Source: a bacterium | GTDB lineage: Bacteria > Sysuimicrobiota > Sysuimicrobiia > Sysuimicrobiales > Segetimicrobiaceae | Length of the DNA stretch: 36,119 nucleotides | Assembly: GCA_035703895.1 (NCBI GenBank) | Contig: DASSXJ010000080.1 | Location: 1 to 36,119, forward strand | Direction of reading: 5' to 3' | Shown: positions 1-7,369 of the stretch, one piece after another | How the letters are laid out: each line of letters opens with the position of its first letter | Numbering within the stretch: the first letter of the stretch is position 1 | Made by a program: the position numbers and the translations under genes | Notes under the pieces: generated by a model | What the model was told of the DNA's origin: nothing | The model's database searches: none | The model's input: only the letters and a program-made list of their open reading frames with translations

Positions 1-12
1 ACCGGCGTCCGA

Positions 13-1209
13 TCAGTGGGTCCACTCGTGCGCGGGGCGTCCGTCCCATATCGCGCCGTAGAGCGAGAGCAGCGGCTCCCGGGCAAGCGGGCGGGGATTG
101 TTGGGACGCGGATACTGCTCGACGCACTCGTCGACCAGTTCGGGCAACCGGTCCCGCTCCAACCCGAGCGAACGGACGGAGTCCGGGATCCCGACGTCCC
201 GGCACAACCGCTCCACGTGGGCCACGATATCTTCACCTCCAAAGCCCGCGGCTCGGGCGAGCGCGCTCAACCGATCGTGCGCGGCGTCGCGGTTGTACGC
301 CAGCGTATATGGGAGCGCGATAGCGCACGACAGCCCGTGAGGCAGGTGAAGGCGGTTGGCGAGCGTGTAGGCGATCGAATGCCCGAGGACCATGCCGGCA
401 TTGAGCGTGAGTCCACCCATGTACGCGGCCAGGACCATGTGGGCGCGTGCCTCGGGGTCCCCGTCGGCGGTGCCGCCGGTCGCATAGGCGCGCCGCAGCG
501 CGCCAAAGATCAGGGCGGTCCCGTTCGCCGCCATCGCATCGGTGAGCACCGTCGCATTAGTGGAGAGCGTGCCTTCCATACAATGGCTCAGCGCATCCAG
601 TCCGGTGTGGGCGGTGACGGCCGGAGGTAGCGAGTGGGTGAGGAGGGGATCGAGGATCACCCCCGCGGCGAGGAGCTGGGGATGGTTGCTCGCGGATGCC
701 TTACGAGTCCCGGTGGTCACGACGGCGTTTTGGCTCGCTTCGGCCCCCGTGCCCGCGGTAGTTGGCACCAGGATCGTGGGCACTGCTGCTTCCGCAAACC
801 GCTTGCCGCCGACTGTGGTGTACTCGAGGACGCTTCCTGGGTTGCGGACGAGCGCGGCGCTCAGTTTGGCGACATCGAGGACGCTGCCCCCGCCCACGCC
901 GACCATGAGAGACGGCGACATCCGACGCGCGACCGCGGCAGCGCCGTCAGCCACCTCGACCGTGGGCTCCCCGGGAATCTCCGCGTACCGGTGAATGTCG
1001 AATCCCCCTGCGGCGAGCCCGTCCGCAACCTTGCTGGCGAGGTGCAGCCGGTCCACCACGGCGTCGGTCACGAGCAGCGCGCGGCCGGGCCGGATGCCGA
1101 GTTCTTGGATGCACTCCTGGATCCGTTCTGACGCGTGCGCACCGAACCAGACGCGGCTCGGACCACGAAAGGCGCGCGGTTGATCGAAGAGCCGATAGAG
1201 GACCGGCAT
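13..1209 (-). CDS. Iron-containing (group III) alcohol dehydrogenase / maleylacetate reductase-like
   Basis: Predicted soluble NAD(P)-dependent oxidoreductase of the iron-type alcohol dehydrogenase family, 398 residues, the usual length. Seen: the nucleotide-binding turn GVGGGSVLDVAK, PTTAGTGAEAS, and the metal-binding part with AHTGLDALSHCMEG followed by GHSIAYTLANRLHLPHG, which supplies the Asp and His ligands. Start chosen at the ATG read from 1209, because GGAGG (1217-1221, minus) lies seven bases upstream and the protein then begins MPVLYRLFDQ; the open frame runs on to 1533 but that part is not homologous. It is divergent from the LarA-like gene across about 117 bases. The substrate cannot be read from sequence; maleylacetate, hydroxyacid or aldehyde reduction are all possible. 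Confidence 0.88.
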   Translation of the reverse strand: MPVLYRLFDQPRAFRGPSRVWFGAHASERIQECIQELGIRPGRALLVTDAVVDRLHLASKVADGLAAGGFDIHRYAEIPGEPTVEVADGAAAVARRMSPSLMVGVGGGSVLDVAKLSAALVRNPGSVLEYTTVGGKRFAEAAVPTILVPTTAGTGAEASQNAVVTTGTRKASASNHPQLLAAGVILDPLLTHSLPPAVTAHTGLDALSHCMEGTLSTNATVLTDAMAANGTALIFGALRRAYATGGTADGDPEARAHMVLAAYMGGLTLNAGMVLGHSIAYTLANRLHLPHGLSCAIALPYTLAYNRDAAHDRLSALARAAGFGGEDIVAHVERLCRDVGIPDSVRSLGLERDRLPELVDECVEQYPRPNNPRPLAREPLLSLYGAIWDGRPAHEWTH

Positions 1210-1240
1210 CGTGAGACCTCCGGAAGCCAGTGACGCGTAT

Positions 1241-1256
1241 GGGTCAAAGTTGACCC
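1241..1256. promoter_or_regulatory. Perfect palindrome, candidate operator
   Basis: GGGTCAAAGTTGACCC is a perfect 7+2+7 inverted repeat in the divergent region between the alcohol dehydrogenase and the LarA-like gene. Its right arm supplies the TTGACC that looks like the -35 of the plus-strand promoter, so a bound dimeric regulator would block that promoter. No regulator gene is adjacent in the window. That it is an operator is inference. Confidence 0.5.
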
Positions 1257-1279
1257 GTCGATCACCGAGATGATACCAT
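1250..1279 (+). promoter_or_regulatory. Candidate sigma-70-type promoter of the LarA-like gene
   Basis: TTGACC (1250-1255), an 18-base spacer, then TACCAT (1274-1279) preceded by TGA, which gives an extended -10. The same 18-base spacing and TGN element recur upstream of infC and of the yqzL-like gene. Expected start of transcription is near 1286, about 40 bases before the ATG. Confidence 0.5.
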
Positions 1280-1326
1280 CGGGGCGGCGCAACAGGCAAT
1301 TTTCCACGGGTCCCCGGAGTGACGCC

Positions 1327-2616
1327 ATGACTGTTGGTGTCGAGCAGATTCCCACTGGTGTCCATGTCCCTGCAACCGCTCCGCGGATGGCCCGCGTCCA
1401 CCAACGGTTTCGCCGGCCGCGCGTCGAGGATGTCCCGGCCGCCGTTCGCGCCGAGCTTCGGCGCCTCGATCTGGCTGCGCGCATCCGTCCGGGCAGCCGG
1501 ATCGCGGTGACAGCCGGAAGCCGCGGGATCCACGACATCGTCCCCATTCTGCGCGCCGCGGTGGAGGAGATCCGGGTGGCCGGCGGAGATCCGCTGCTCG
1601 TGGCGTCAATGGGGAGCCACGGCGGGGGCACCGACGAGGGCCAGCGCCGGCTGCTCCGGCATCTCGGGATCACGCCTGAATCTATCGGCGCGCCCCTGGC
1701 GACTTCGATGGAGACGGTGGAGGTGGGGCGGACCCCGAGCGGGCTCGTTGCGTACTGCGATCGCAACGCTGCGTCGTGTCACGCCATCCTGGCGGTCGGC
1801 CGGATCAAGCCGCACACCGGATTCAGCCATCCGTTCGGCAGCGGGCTGATGAAGATGCTCGGCGTCGGGCTGGGCAAAGCCCCCGGCGCCGCGCAGATTC
1901 ACCAGCAGGGCCCGGGTCAGATGGCTGGTGCGATCCGCGAGATTGCGGAGTGCGTGATCGGAACCGGGCGGGTGGTTGGCGGGCTAGCGATCATCGAGAA
2001 CGCCTACGATGAGACCGCTCGCCTCGTCGCGGTGCCGCCCGAGGCGATCCCCGATGCGGAGGTCGACTTGTTCCCCGAGGCGCGCGCGTTGATGCCGCAC
2101 CTTCCCGTCGACCGCATGGACCTTTTGATCGTGGACGAGGTCGGCAAGAACTACAGCGGAACCGGCATGGATGTGAACGTGATCGGGCGGTGGCGCATCG
2201 CTGGCGTGGCGGAACCCGAGGTGCCGCACGCCGGACGCATCGTTGCGCTCCGGCTCTCCGCGGCGTCGGAGGGGAACGCGCAGGGGATCGGCCTGGCCGA
2301 CTTCACGACCAGGGCCCTGGTCGACCGGATTGATTTTTCCGCGACCTACCTGAACTGCATCGTGAGCACGTATGTCCAGCGGGCGATGCTGCCGATGGTG
2401 CTGGCGACCGAACGGGACACGATCTTCGCCGCGCTCGGAAGCCTTGGCATCGGGGACCCGCACCGGGCGCGCGTCGTGCGTGTGCCCAATACCCTCCACC
2501 TCGAGGATGTGTGGGTCTCGGAGCCCCTCGCGGAGGGCCTGCGCGGCAAGGAGCACATCGCGGCGGTCGGCCCGGCGGAGCCGCTGCGGTTTGATGATCG
2601 CGGACGGCTATGTTAG
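1327..2616 (+). CDS. LarA/DUF2088-family protein, probable nickel-pincer cofactor-dependent isomerase
   Basis: 429-residue homologue of the lactate racemase LarA superfamily (DUF2088). Seen: SMGSHGGGT near residue 100, IKPHTGFSHPFGSGLMKM near 160, and AQIHQQG soon after; their histidines and lysine correspond to positions that hold the nickel-pincer nucleotide and do proton transfer in LarA. Known members racemise or epimerise 2-hydroxyacids; the substrate here is not known. ATG 1327 is taken because the conserved part begins soon after; the frame is open back to 1270. The cofactor makers LarB, LarC and LarE are not in the window. Pairing with a divergent hydroxyacid/aldehyde-type dehydrogenase suggests a small hydroxyacid pathway (inference). 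Confidence 0.82.
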   Translation: MTVGVEQIPTGVHVPATAPRMARVHQRFRRPRVEDVPAAVRAELRRLDLAARIRPGSRIAVTAGSRGIHDIVPILRAAVEEIRVAGGDPLLVASMGSHGGGTDEGQRRLLRHLGITPESIGAPLATSMETVEVGRTPSGLVAYCDRNAASCHAILAVGRIKPHTGFSHPFGSGLMKMLGVGLGKAPGAAQIHQQGPGQMAGAIREIAECVIGTGRVVGGLAIIENAYDETARLVAVPPEAIPDAEVDLFPEARALMPHLPVDRMDLLIVDEVGKNYSGTGMDVNVIGRWRIAGVAEPEVPHAGRIVALRLSAASEGNAQGIGLADFTTRALVDRIDFSATYLNCIVSTYVQRAMLPMVLATERDTIFAALGSLGIGDPHRARVVRVPNTLHLEDVWVSEPLAEGLRGKEHIAAVGPAEPLRFDDRGRLC

Positions 2617-2633
2617 GTAGGGATGGAGGATCG

Positions 2634-3446
2634 GTGTCGGCCTCGCAGCCTTCATCGGCGGCGTCCACGGCGGACGGAGTGGCGCGGGCGGCGGCGCTGC
2701 TCCGCGGCGGGCGGCTGAACGTCGCATTGACCGGTGCGGGGGCGAGCACCGAATCGGGCCTCCCCGACTTCCGGTCCAAGGACGGGCTGTGGGGGCGCAC
2801 CGACCCCTCGCGCGTCGCCTCCGTAAGCGCGTTCCAGCAGGATCCCGCGGGGTTCTACACCTTCTACCAGGCCCGTTTGGCCGCGCTCGCCGGTGCCGCT
2901 CCCAACGCCGCGCATCGGGCGCTGGCGCGGCTCGAAGGCCTCGGGGTGCTGCACCTGGTGGTGACGCAGAACGTCGACGGGCTGCATCGGCAGGCGGGAT
3001 CTCGGGAGGTCGTGGAGGTCCACGGCAACCTCCGCGAGGCCCGGTGTGCGGGATGCGGCGCCCTGGTCGCGATCGCCGAGATGGCCGGACCCCTGCGGGC
3101 GGGCGCGGTGCCCCGATGCGCACGGTGCGGAGGGCTGTTGCGTCCCAACGTGGTGCTCTTTGGAGAGGTGCTCCCTGCGGCGGCGTACGCGCGGGCGGAA
3201 GCGGCCTGCCGGACATGCGATGTGCTGCTCGTGGTGGGGTCGTCGTTGGAGGTCTATCCCGTCGCCGGGTTGCCGGCCTTTGCCGTTCGGCACGGAGCGA
3301 AGCTCGTCATCGTGAATCGCGACCCCACGCCGTGCGACGACCTTGCCGAGGTCGTAGTGCGGGGCGAGGCCGGCGCCGTGCTCCCGCGGATCGTCGAGGC
3401 CGTCCTGGAGCCGCGGGACAGAACGCGCAAGGAGGAGAAGCCGTGA
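2634..3446 (+). CDS. cobB: Sir2-family NAD-dependent protein deacylase (sirtuin)
   Basis: Removes acyl groups from protein lysines using NAD, releasing nicotinamide and O-acyl-ADP-ribose; cytoplasmic. Seen: NAD-binding GAGASTESGLPDFR, TQNVDGLH, catalytic His in VEVHGN, a CxxC...CxxC zinc site (RCAGCG and RCARCGG), and GSSLEVYPVAGLP. At 270 residues it is slightly longer than CobB. GTG 2634 is preferred because GGAGGA (2625-2630) precedes it; an ATG at 2610 in the same frame would overlap the upstream stop and also fits coupled translation. The stop overlaps the mtnP start by four bases (GTGA at 3443-3446), so the two are probably co-translated. Confidence 0.9.
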   Translation: MSASQPSSAASTADGVARAAALLRGGRLNVALTGAGASTESGLPDFRSKDGLWGRTDPSRVASVSAFQQDPAGFYTFYQARLAALAGAAPNAAHRALARLEGLGVLHLVVTQNVDGLHRQAGSREVVEVHGNLREARCAGCGALVAIAEMAGPLRAGAVPRCARCGGLLRPNVVLFGEVLPAAAYARAEAACRTCDVLLVVGSSLEVYPVAGLPAFAVRHGAKLVIVNRDPTPCDDLAEVVVRGEAGAVLPRIVEAVLEPRDRTRKEEKP

Positions 3447-4255
3447 CGCAAGGGGAGCGGCGGGCGGAGATCGGGGTGCTGGGGGGATCCGGATTCTACG
3501 CGCTCCTAGAAACCGCCCGAGAGATCAAGCTCGACACCCCGTACGGGGAGCCGAGCGATACGATGATGCTGGGCGAAATCGCGGGGCGCACGGTCGCGTT
3601 CCTGCCACGCCACGGCCGGACCCACCGGCTCCCGCCGCACCGGATCAATTACCGCGCCAACATGTGGGCGATGAAGTCCCTCGGCGTGCAATGGGTGTTC
3701 GGTCCATGCGCCGCCGGGAGCCTGCAGCCACACGTGCGGCCCGGCGAGTTCGTGATCTGCGATCAGTTCGTCGATCGGACGAACGCGCGGGCCGATACTT
3801 TTTTCGATGGCCCTATCGTCACGCACATCGCAGGAGCGGATCCGTACTGTCCCACGCTCAGGCCGCTCGCGGTGGAGACGGCGAAGACGCTTGGGATCCC
3901 TGTGCACGATCGAGGAACGGTCGTGGTGATTCAGGGTCCCCGGTTCAGCACGCGTTCAGAGAGCCGGTGGTTCCGCACCCAGGGGTGGGAGGTCATCAAC
4001 ATGACCAACTATCCGGAGGTGGTGCTGGCCAGGGAATTGGAGCTGTGCTACGTGAACATCTCGCTGATCACGGATTACGACGTGGGTGTGGAAGGGGACG
4101 CCGGAGTCGAGCCGGTCACGCACGCGGCCGTGATTCAAGTGTTCCAGCAGAACAACGAGAAGCTCCGGCGGCTGCTCGCGGCCATCATCGAACGGTTGCC
4201 GCGCACCCGGAAGTGCTCTTGCGCGACCGCGCTGGCGCACGCCCGCGTAGAATAG
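3443..4255 (+). CDS. mtnP: S-methyl-5'-thioadenosine phosphorylase
   Basis: Splits methylthioadenosine (a by-product of polyamine and other SAM-using reactions) with phosphate into adenine and methylthioribose-1-phosphate, the first step of methionine salvage. Seen in 270 residues: GVLGGSGFY phosphate loop, PRHGRTHRLPPHRINYRANMW, FGPCAAGSL, QGPRFSTRSES, INMTNYPEVVLARE, and SLITDYDVGVE. The DxD in the last motif is the pattern for 6-amino purines (adenosine type) rather than inosine/guanosine. Start is GTG with GGAGGAG just upstream, overlapping the sirtuin stop. No other salvage genes (mtnA and so on) are in the window. Confidence 0.92.
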   Translation: MTQGERRAEIGVLGGSGFYALLETAREIKLDTPYGEPSDTMMLGEIAGRTVAFLPRHGRTHRLPPHRINYRANMWAMKSLGVQWVFGPCAAGSLQPHVRPGEFVICDQFVDRTNARADTFFDGPIVTHIAGADPYCPTLRPLAVETAKTLGIPVHDRGTVVVIQGPRFSTRSESRWFRTQGWEVINMTNYPEVVLARELELCYVNISLITDYDVGVEGDAGVEPVTHAAVIQVFQQNNEKLRRLLAAIIERLPRTRKCSCATALAHARVE

Positions 4256-4276
4256 GCGGGGGAGAGGGGGCGGGGG

Positions 4277-4540
4277 TTGCGAACCGCGACGGACGGGGCC
4301 GGGAGGAGGGCCGGGCTCGCCGTGTTCGTCTTGGGCGTGCTGCTGCTCCTGGTGGTATTCTACCTTGCGTATCTTGAGTTGGTGGCCTCGGCCACGGTGG
4401 TCGCCCCGACGTCGAGCCAGAGCGCACTGCTCCCGGTGGCAACACGAGGGTTGTTTCTCTTTCTGATGGGATTTGTCGCCTCGGCGATCTCCAACAAAGG
4501 CATCGGCCTCTATCAAGCGGCGCTCCACGCCGAGGAATAA
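4277..4540 (+). CDS. Small two-helix membrane protein, unknown function
   Basis: 87 residues from a TTG start behind a purine-rich GGAGAGGGGG stretch. Two hydrophobic segments are visible, about residues 13-37 (LAVFVLGVLLLLVVFYLAYL) and 56-75, with a basic N-terminus, so both ends are probably cytoplasmic. I do not recognise the family. It sits 21 bases after mtnP and 40 before the STAS gene, so it may be the first member of the STAS/phosphatase block or the last of the mtnP block. The GTG inside the first helix is an alternative start that would leave almost no N-terminal tail. Confidence 0.55.
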   Translation: MRTATDGAGRRAGLAVFVLGVLLLLVVFYLAYLELVASATVVAPTSSQSALLPVATRGLFLFLMGFVASAISNKGIGLYQAALHAEE

Positions 4541-4580
4541 TCGGGTGGATCGGACCACACGTCGGAAGCGCAGGTGAGCG

Positions 4581-4937
4581 GTGGACCTCCAGATCGATGT
4601 GCGGACAAGCGATGGGGTGACGATCCTCGACGTTGTCGGCGAGGTGGATCTCTACACGGCGCCGCGACTCGAAGAGGGGTTGCGCCGGGCCGCGAGCGGC
4701 GCCCGACCGCGGCTCGCCGTCAATCTCACGCGCGTCGCCTACCTCGACAGCACCGCTCTTCGGGTGCTGACCGAGTCACACAAGGACGTACGGTCGCGTC
4801 AGGGCGCCATTGTGCTGATTGCCACGCAGCCGACGATCCAAAAGATCTTTCGGGTCACCGGGCTCGGAGCCATCATCGCGGTGGTGGCGACTGAGCGTGA
4901 AGCCGTCGAGCAGTTGAGGACCCACCCCACCGGGTGA
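4581..4937 (+). CDS. STAS-domain anti-sigma factor antagonist (SpoIIAA/RsbV type)
   Basis: 118-residue single STAS domain. In this family the unphosphorylated protein binds an anti-sigma kinase and frees a sigma factor; the kinase inactivates it by phosphorylating a conserved serine. Seen: VVGEVDLYTAPRLEEGL, LAVNLTRVAYLDSTALRVL with Ser57 in the canonical DSTAL position, and VTGLGAII near the end. GTG start. Its stop overlaps the start of the SpoIIE-type phosphatase (GTGA, 4934-4937), so the presumed substrate and its phosphatase are co-translated. No RsbW/SpoIIAB kinase or sigma gene is present in the window. Confidence 0.9.
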   Translation: MDLQIDVRTSDGVTILDVVGEVDLYTAPRLEEGLRRAASGARPRLAVNLTRVAYLDSTALRVLTESHKDVRSRQGAIVLIATQPTIQKIFRVTGLGAIIAVVATEREAVEQLRTHPTG

Positions 4938-7192
4938 CCGCAGTGCGGAGGATCCGGCTGGGGATCCGCGGGAAGATCGCCGCGGTGATCCTCATCTGCA
5001 TGGTGCCCATCCTGATCCTCGGCGCCGTGCTGTATCAATCCCGGAACCAGGGCCGGCTCGACGTCGTCCAACGCAGCCACCGCGAGGCCGCCCACGCCAT
5101 CGCTTCGGGCGTGCAGATGTTTATCGCGGGTGGGGTCGAGGCTGAGCGGACGGCGGGGGCCGCGGTGACGAGCCAGCCCTACCCTGTCACCGGCATCGTC
5201 CAGTTGTTTGGGGCGATCCGAACCCGTGACCCGATGTTCCTCTCGCTCGTCCTGATCGATCCCGACGGCGGCGTTTCAGCGGCGAGCCCCCCCGCCGCGG
5301 CGCAAGACGTGGCCGCCGACCCGTCGGTCACGGCCGTCCAGCACGGCAAAGCATGGGCCGCCGGAGCCCCAGTCCGGGCAGGTCGCCGGGCCACCATGGT
5401 CGTCTCCAGCGCGATCCAAGAAGGCGGCCACCTCACCGCGATCGTCGCGGGCCGGGTAAACTTGGAGCGCCTCCGGGCGGTCCTTCCTCACCCTCCCAAC
5501 CCATTCGTGGACGGCATCATCGTCGACGAGAGCGGCCGGGTGATCATCGATCTCCTCAAACCGGACCGCGCGGCCGGGGCGCTGCAAGAGGTGGACGGCG
5601 TCCGGCAGGCCTTGGCCGGGCACGATGCGTCGATCGTTGGGTACCGGGATCCTGGGAGCCCCGCCCGGTTTCTCGGCGCCGCGGTTCCGATCCCCGACCT
5701 CGGGTGGGCGGCGGTCATCACCGAGCCGGAGTCGTCCGCGCTGGAGTCGGCGCGCCGGGCCGCGACCCAGGAACTCACGTTCCTCTTGACCACGGTAGGC
5801 GTTGGGCTTTTCCTGGCTTGGGTGTTGGGCTCAGAGGTGAGCGCTCCGATCCTCGCCCTCGTTCGCGGCGCGCGGGCGATCGGGCGGGGCGAACTCGGCA
5901 CGCGCGTGGCCCTGCCGCGAAACGATGAGCTGGGAGAGCTGGGAGACGCCTTCAACGAGATGAGTCGCCGGCTGGCCGATCTCGTCCAAGAGATGAGCGC
6001 GCTCCAGGCGGTCAGCGATGCCGCCTTGTCGACCGTCAGGCTGGATGAACTCCTCCCTCCGCTGGTGCACCAGGTCGTCGCCGCGCTCCACGCGGACGAG
6101 GGGACGATCTGGTTCGTCGATGAGCAGTCGGGCGGTCTCAATAGATCTTCGTCGGACACGCCCCGCCAACTTGCGCGAGGACAAGGGGTGGCGGGCCGCG
6201 TCGCCGCCGAGGCGCGCCCCCTGATGATCTCGGACCCGGCTCACCTGCGCGCGCTCGATCCGGCGCTCGCCGGCGAAGGCGCCTACGCAGTCGCCGCCGT
6301 CCCCCTGCGGGCGGGAGGGCGGGTGATCGGGGTGGTGCAGGTGACCTCGCGGCGCCCTCGCGAGTTCACACCGCACGAGATGCGACTCCTCGAGGCGTTC
6401 GGCGATCGTGTGGCATTGGCCGTCGATAATGCGAGCGCCTACGAACGCGAGCGTGAGATCGCCGCAATCATCCAACAGACGCTCCTCCCGCCCGAGCGCG
6501 TGCAGCTGCCCAGCGTAACCGTGGCGGGGAAGTATGTGTCCAGCCGCGAGGTGGGGGGAGACTTCTACGCGGTGCTCCCCTTAGAGGAGGCACGAGTCGG
6601 GCTGGCTATCGCTGACGTGACGGGGAAAGGGATTCCAGCGGCCACGCTCTCGGCCCGCGCCCGATACCTGCTCGAAGCGTTTGCGCTGGACGCGGACCGT
6701 CCGGACACGGTCCTGACGAGGTTGAACCGGGTGCTGGCGCGCGACGCCGACTCGCAGTTTGTCAGTCTATTCTACGGAATCCTCGACGCACGGCGGGGAC
6801 GCTTCGCCTTCGCCCGAGCAGGCCATCTCCCTCCGTTGCTGGTGCCCGCTGGGACGGTCACGCCTGTGGTTCTCGAACCACCCGGGCTGCTGCTGGGGGT
6901 GGACGTCGGCACCATGTACGTGACCGCAGAGATCTCCGTCGGCGCGGGGGATCTCTTGGTCATGTTCACCGATGGGATCACGGAGGCCAGGCGGCCGGAT
7001 GGGGAGCAGTTCGGAGAGCAGCGGGTCATGACGCTCGCGGGGGCTTGTGCCGGTGGGCTCCCCGAGGATGTCGTCGAGCGTGTCATGGGTGCGCTCGAGG
7101 CCTGGGCCGGGCGCGCCCCCGCCGACGACCAGACGATCGTGGCGGTCCGGGTCGAACTCTCCCCGCACGCCGGACACACCTCGGCCGATTGA
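4934..7192 (+). CDS. Membrane sensor phosphatase: extracytoplasmic domain-HAMP-GAF-SpoIIE (PP2C)
   Basis: 752-residue protein-serine phosphatase that probably dephosphorylates the adjacent STAS protein. Order seen: first membrane helix about residues 13-33, an extracytoplasmic sensing part to about 278, second helix about 282-302, HAMP about 303-350 (ARAIGRGELGTRVALPRNDELGEL), GAF about 360-500, then an SpoIIE-type PP2C domain from about 520. Metal-ligand aspartates are present in VGGDFYAV (D543), IADVTGKG (D561), FTDGITEA (D680) and DDQTIVAV (D731/D732), so it should be active. GTG start overlaps the STAS stop. The input signal is unknown; the GAF and periplasmic parts give two possible inputs. 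Confidence 0.9.
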   Translation: MTAVRRIRLGIRGKIAAVILICMVPILILGAVLYQSRNQGRLDVVQRSHREAAHAIASGVQMFIAGGVEAERTAGAAVTSQPYPVTGIVQLFGAIRTRDPMFLSLVLIDPDGGVSAASPPAAAQDVAADPSVTAVQHGKAWAAGAPVRAGRRATMVVSSAIQEGGHLTAIVAGRVNLERLRAVLPHPPNPFVDGIIVDESGRVIIDLLKPDRAAGALQEVDGVRQALAGHDASIVGYRDPGSPARFLGAAVPIPDLGWAAVITEPESSALESARRAATQELTFLLTTVGVGLFLAWVLGSEVSAPILALVRGARAIGRGELGTRVALPRNDELGELGDAFNEMSRRLADLVQEMSALQAVSDAALSTVRLDELLPPLVHQVVAALHADEGTIWFVDEQSGGLNRSSSDTPRQLARGQGVAGRVAAEARPLMISDPAHLRALDPALAGEGAYAVAAVPLRAGGRVIGVVQVTSRRPREFTPHEMRLLEAFGDRVALAVDNASAYEREREIAAIIQQTLLPPERVQLPSVTVAGKYVSSREVGGDFYAVLPLEEARVGLAIADVTGKGIPAATLSARARYLLEAFALDADRPDTVLTRLNRVLARDADSQFVSLFYGILDARRGRFAFARAGHLPPLLVPAGTVTPVVLEPPGLLLGVDVGTMYVTAEISVGAGDLLVMFTDGITEARRPDGEQFGEQRVMTLAGACAGGLPEDVVERVMGALEAWAGRAPADDQTIVAVRVELSPHAGHTSAD

Positions 7193-7218
7193 CGCTGTTC
7201 TGAGGCCTATGCTATACT
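7189..7218 (+). promoter_or_regulatory. Strong promoter of the infC-rpmI-rplT operon
   Basis: TTGACG (7189-7194), an 18-base spacer and TATACT (7213-7218) with TGC directly before it, giving an extended -10. The -35 overlaps the stop codon of the phosphatase gene. Predicted transcription start near 7225, leaving a leader of about 145 bases before infC. Confidence 0.78.
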
Positions 7219-7224
7219 GGCCAC

Positions 7225-7369
7225 GCTCAAGTAGAAGCCATCTGCTTCTCACCTTGGGGCGCCGCCGGATGGGTGCGGCGGCCGCCGCCAAGGTCAACGG
7301 TTCGGAAACGACCGGTGGGGATGGCGTCACCGCCATCCCCTTCATTGTCTGAAGGAGGGGTAGAGTCTT
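7225..7369 (+). promoter_or_regulatory. Structured infC leader, possible L20-type attenuator
   Basis: The leader folds by eye into AGAAGC/GCTTCT (7233-7249), GCCGCC/GGCGGC (7261-7282, with a second GCCGCC copy at 7281-7286 that could compete), and a perfect 10-bp hairpin GGGGATGGCG/CGCCATCCCC (7317-7340) followed by TTCATT. The Shine-Dalgarno GGAGGGG (7354-7360) lies 14 bases past the hairpin. In Bacillus the same operon is controlled by L20 binding a leader that ends in a terminator. Assignment to that class is inference; the U-tract here is poor. Confidence 0.45.

Noticed and set aside
1210-1533. N-terminal extension of the alcohol dehydrogenase
   Set aside because: It would run across the divergent promoter and into the LarA-like gene; the ATG read from 1209 has an ideal ribosome site.
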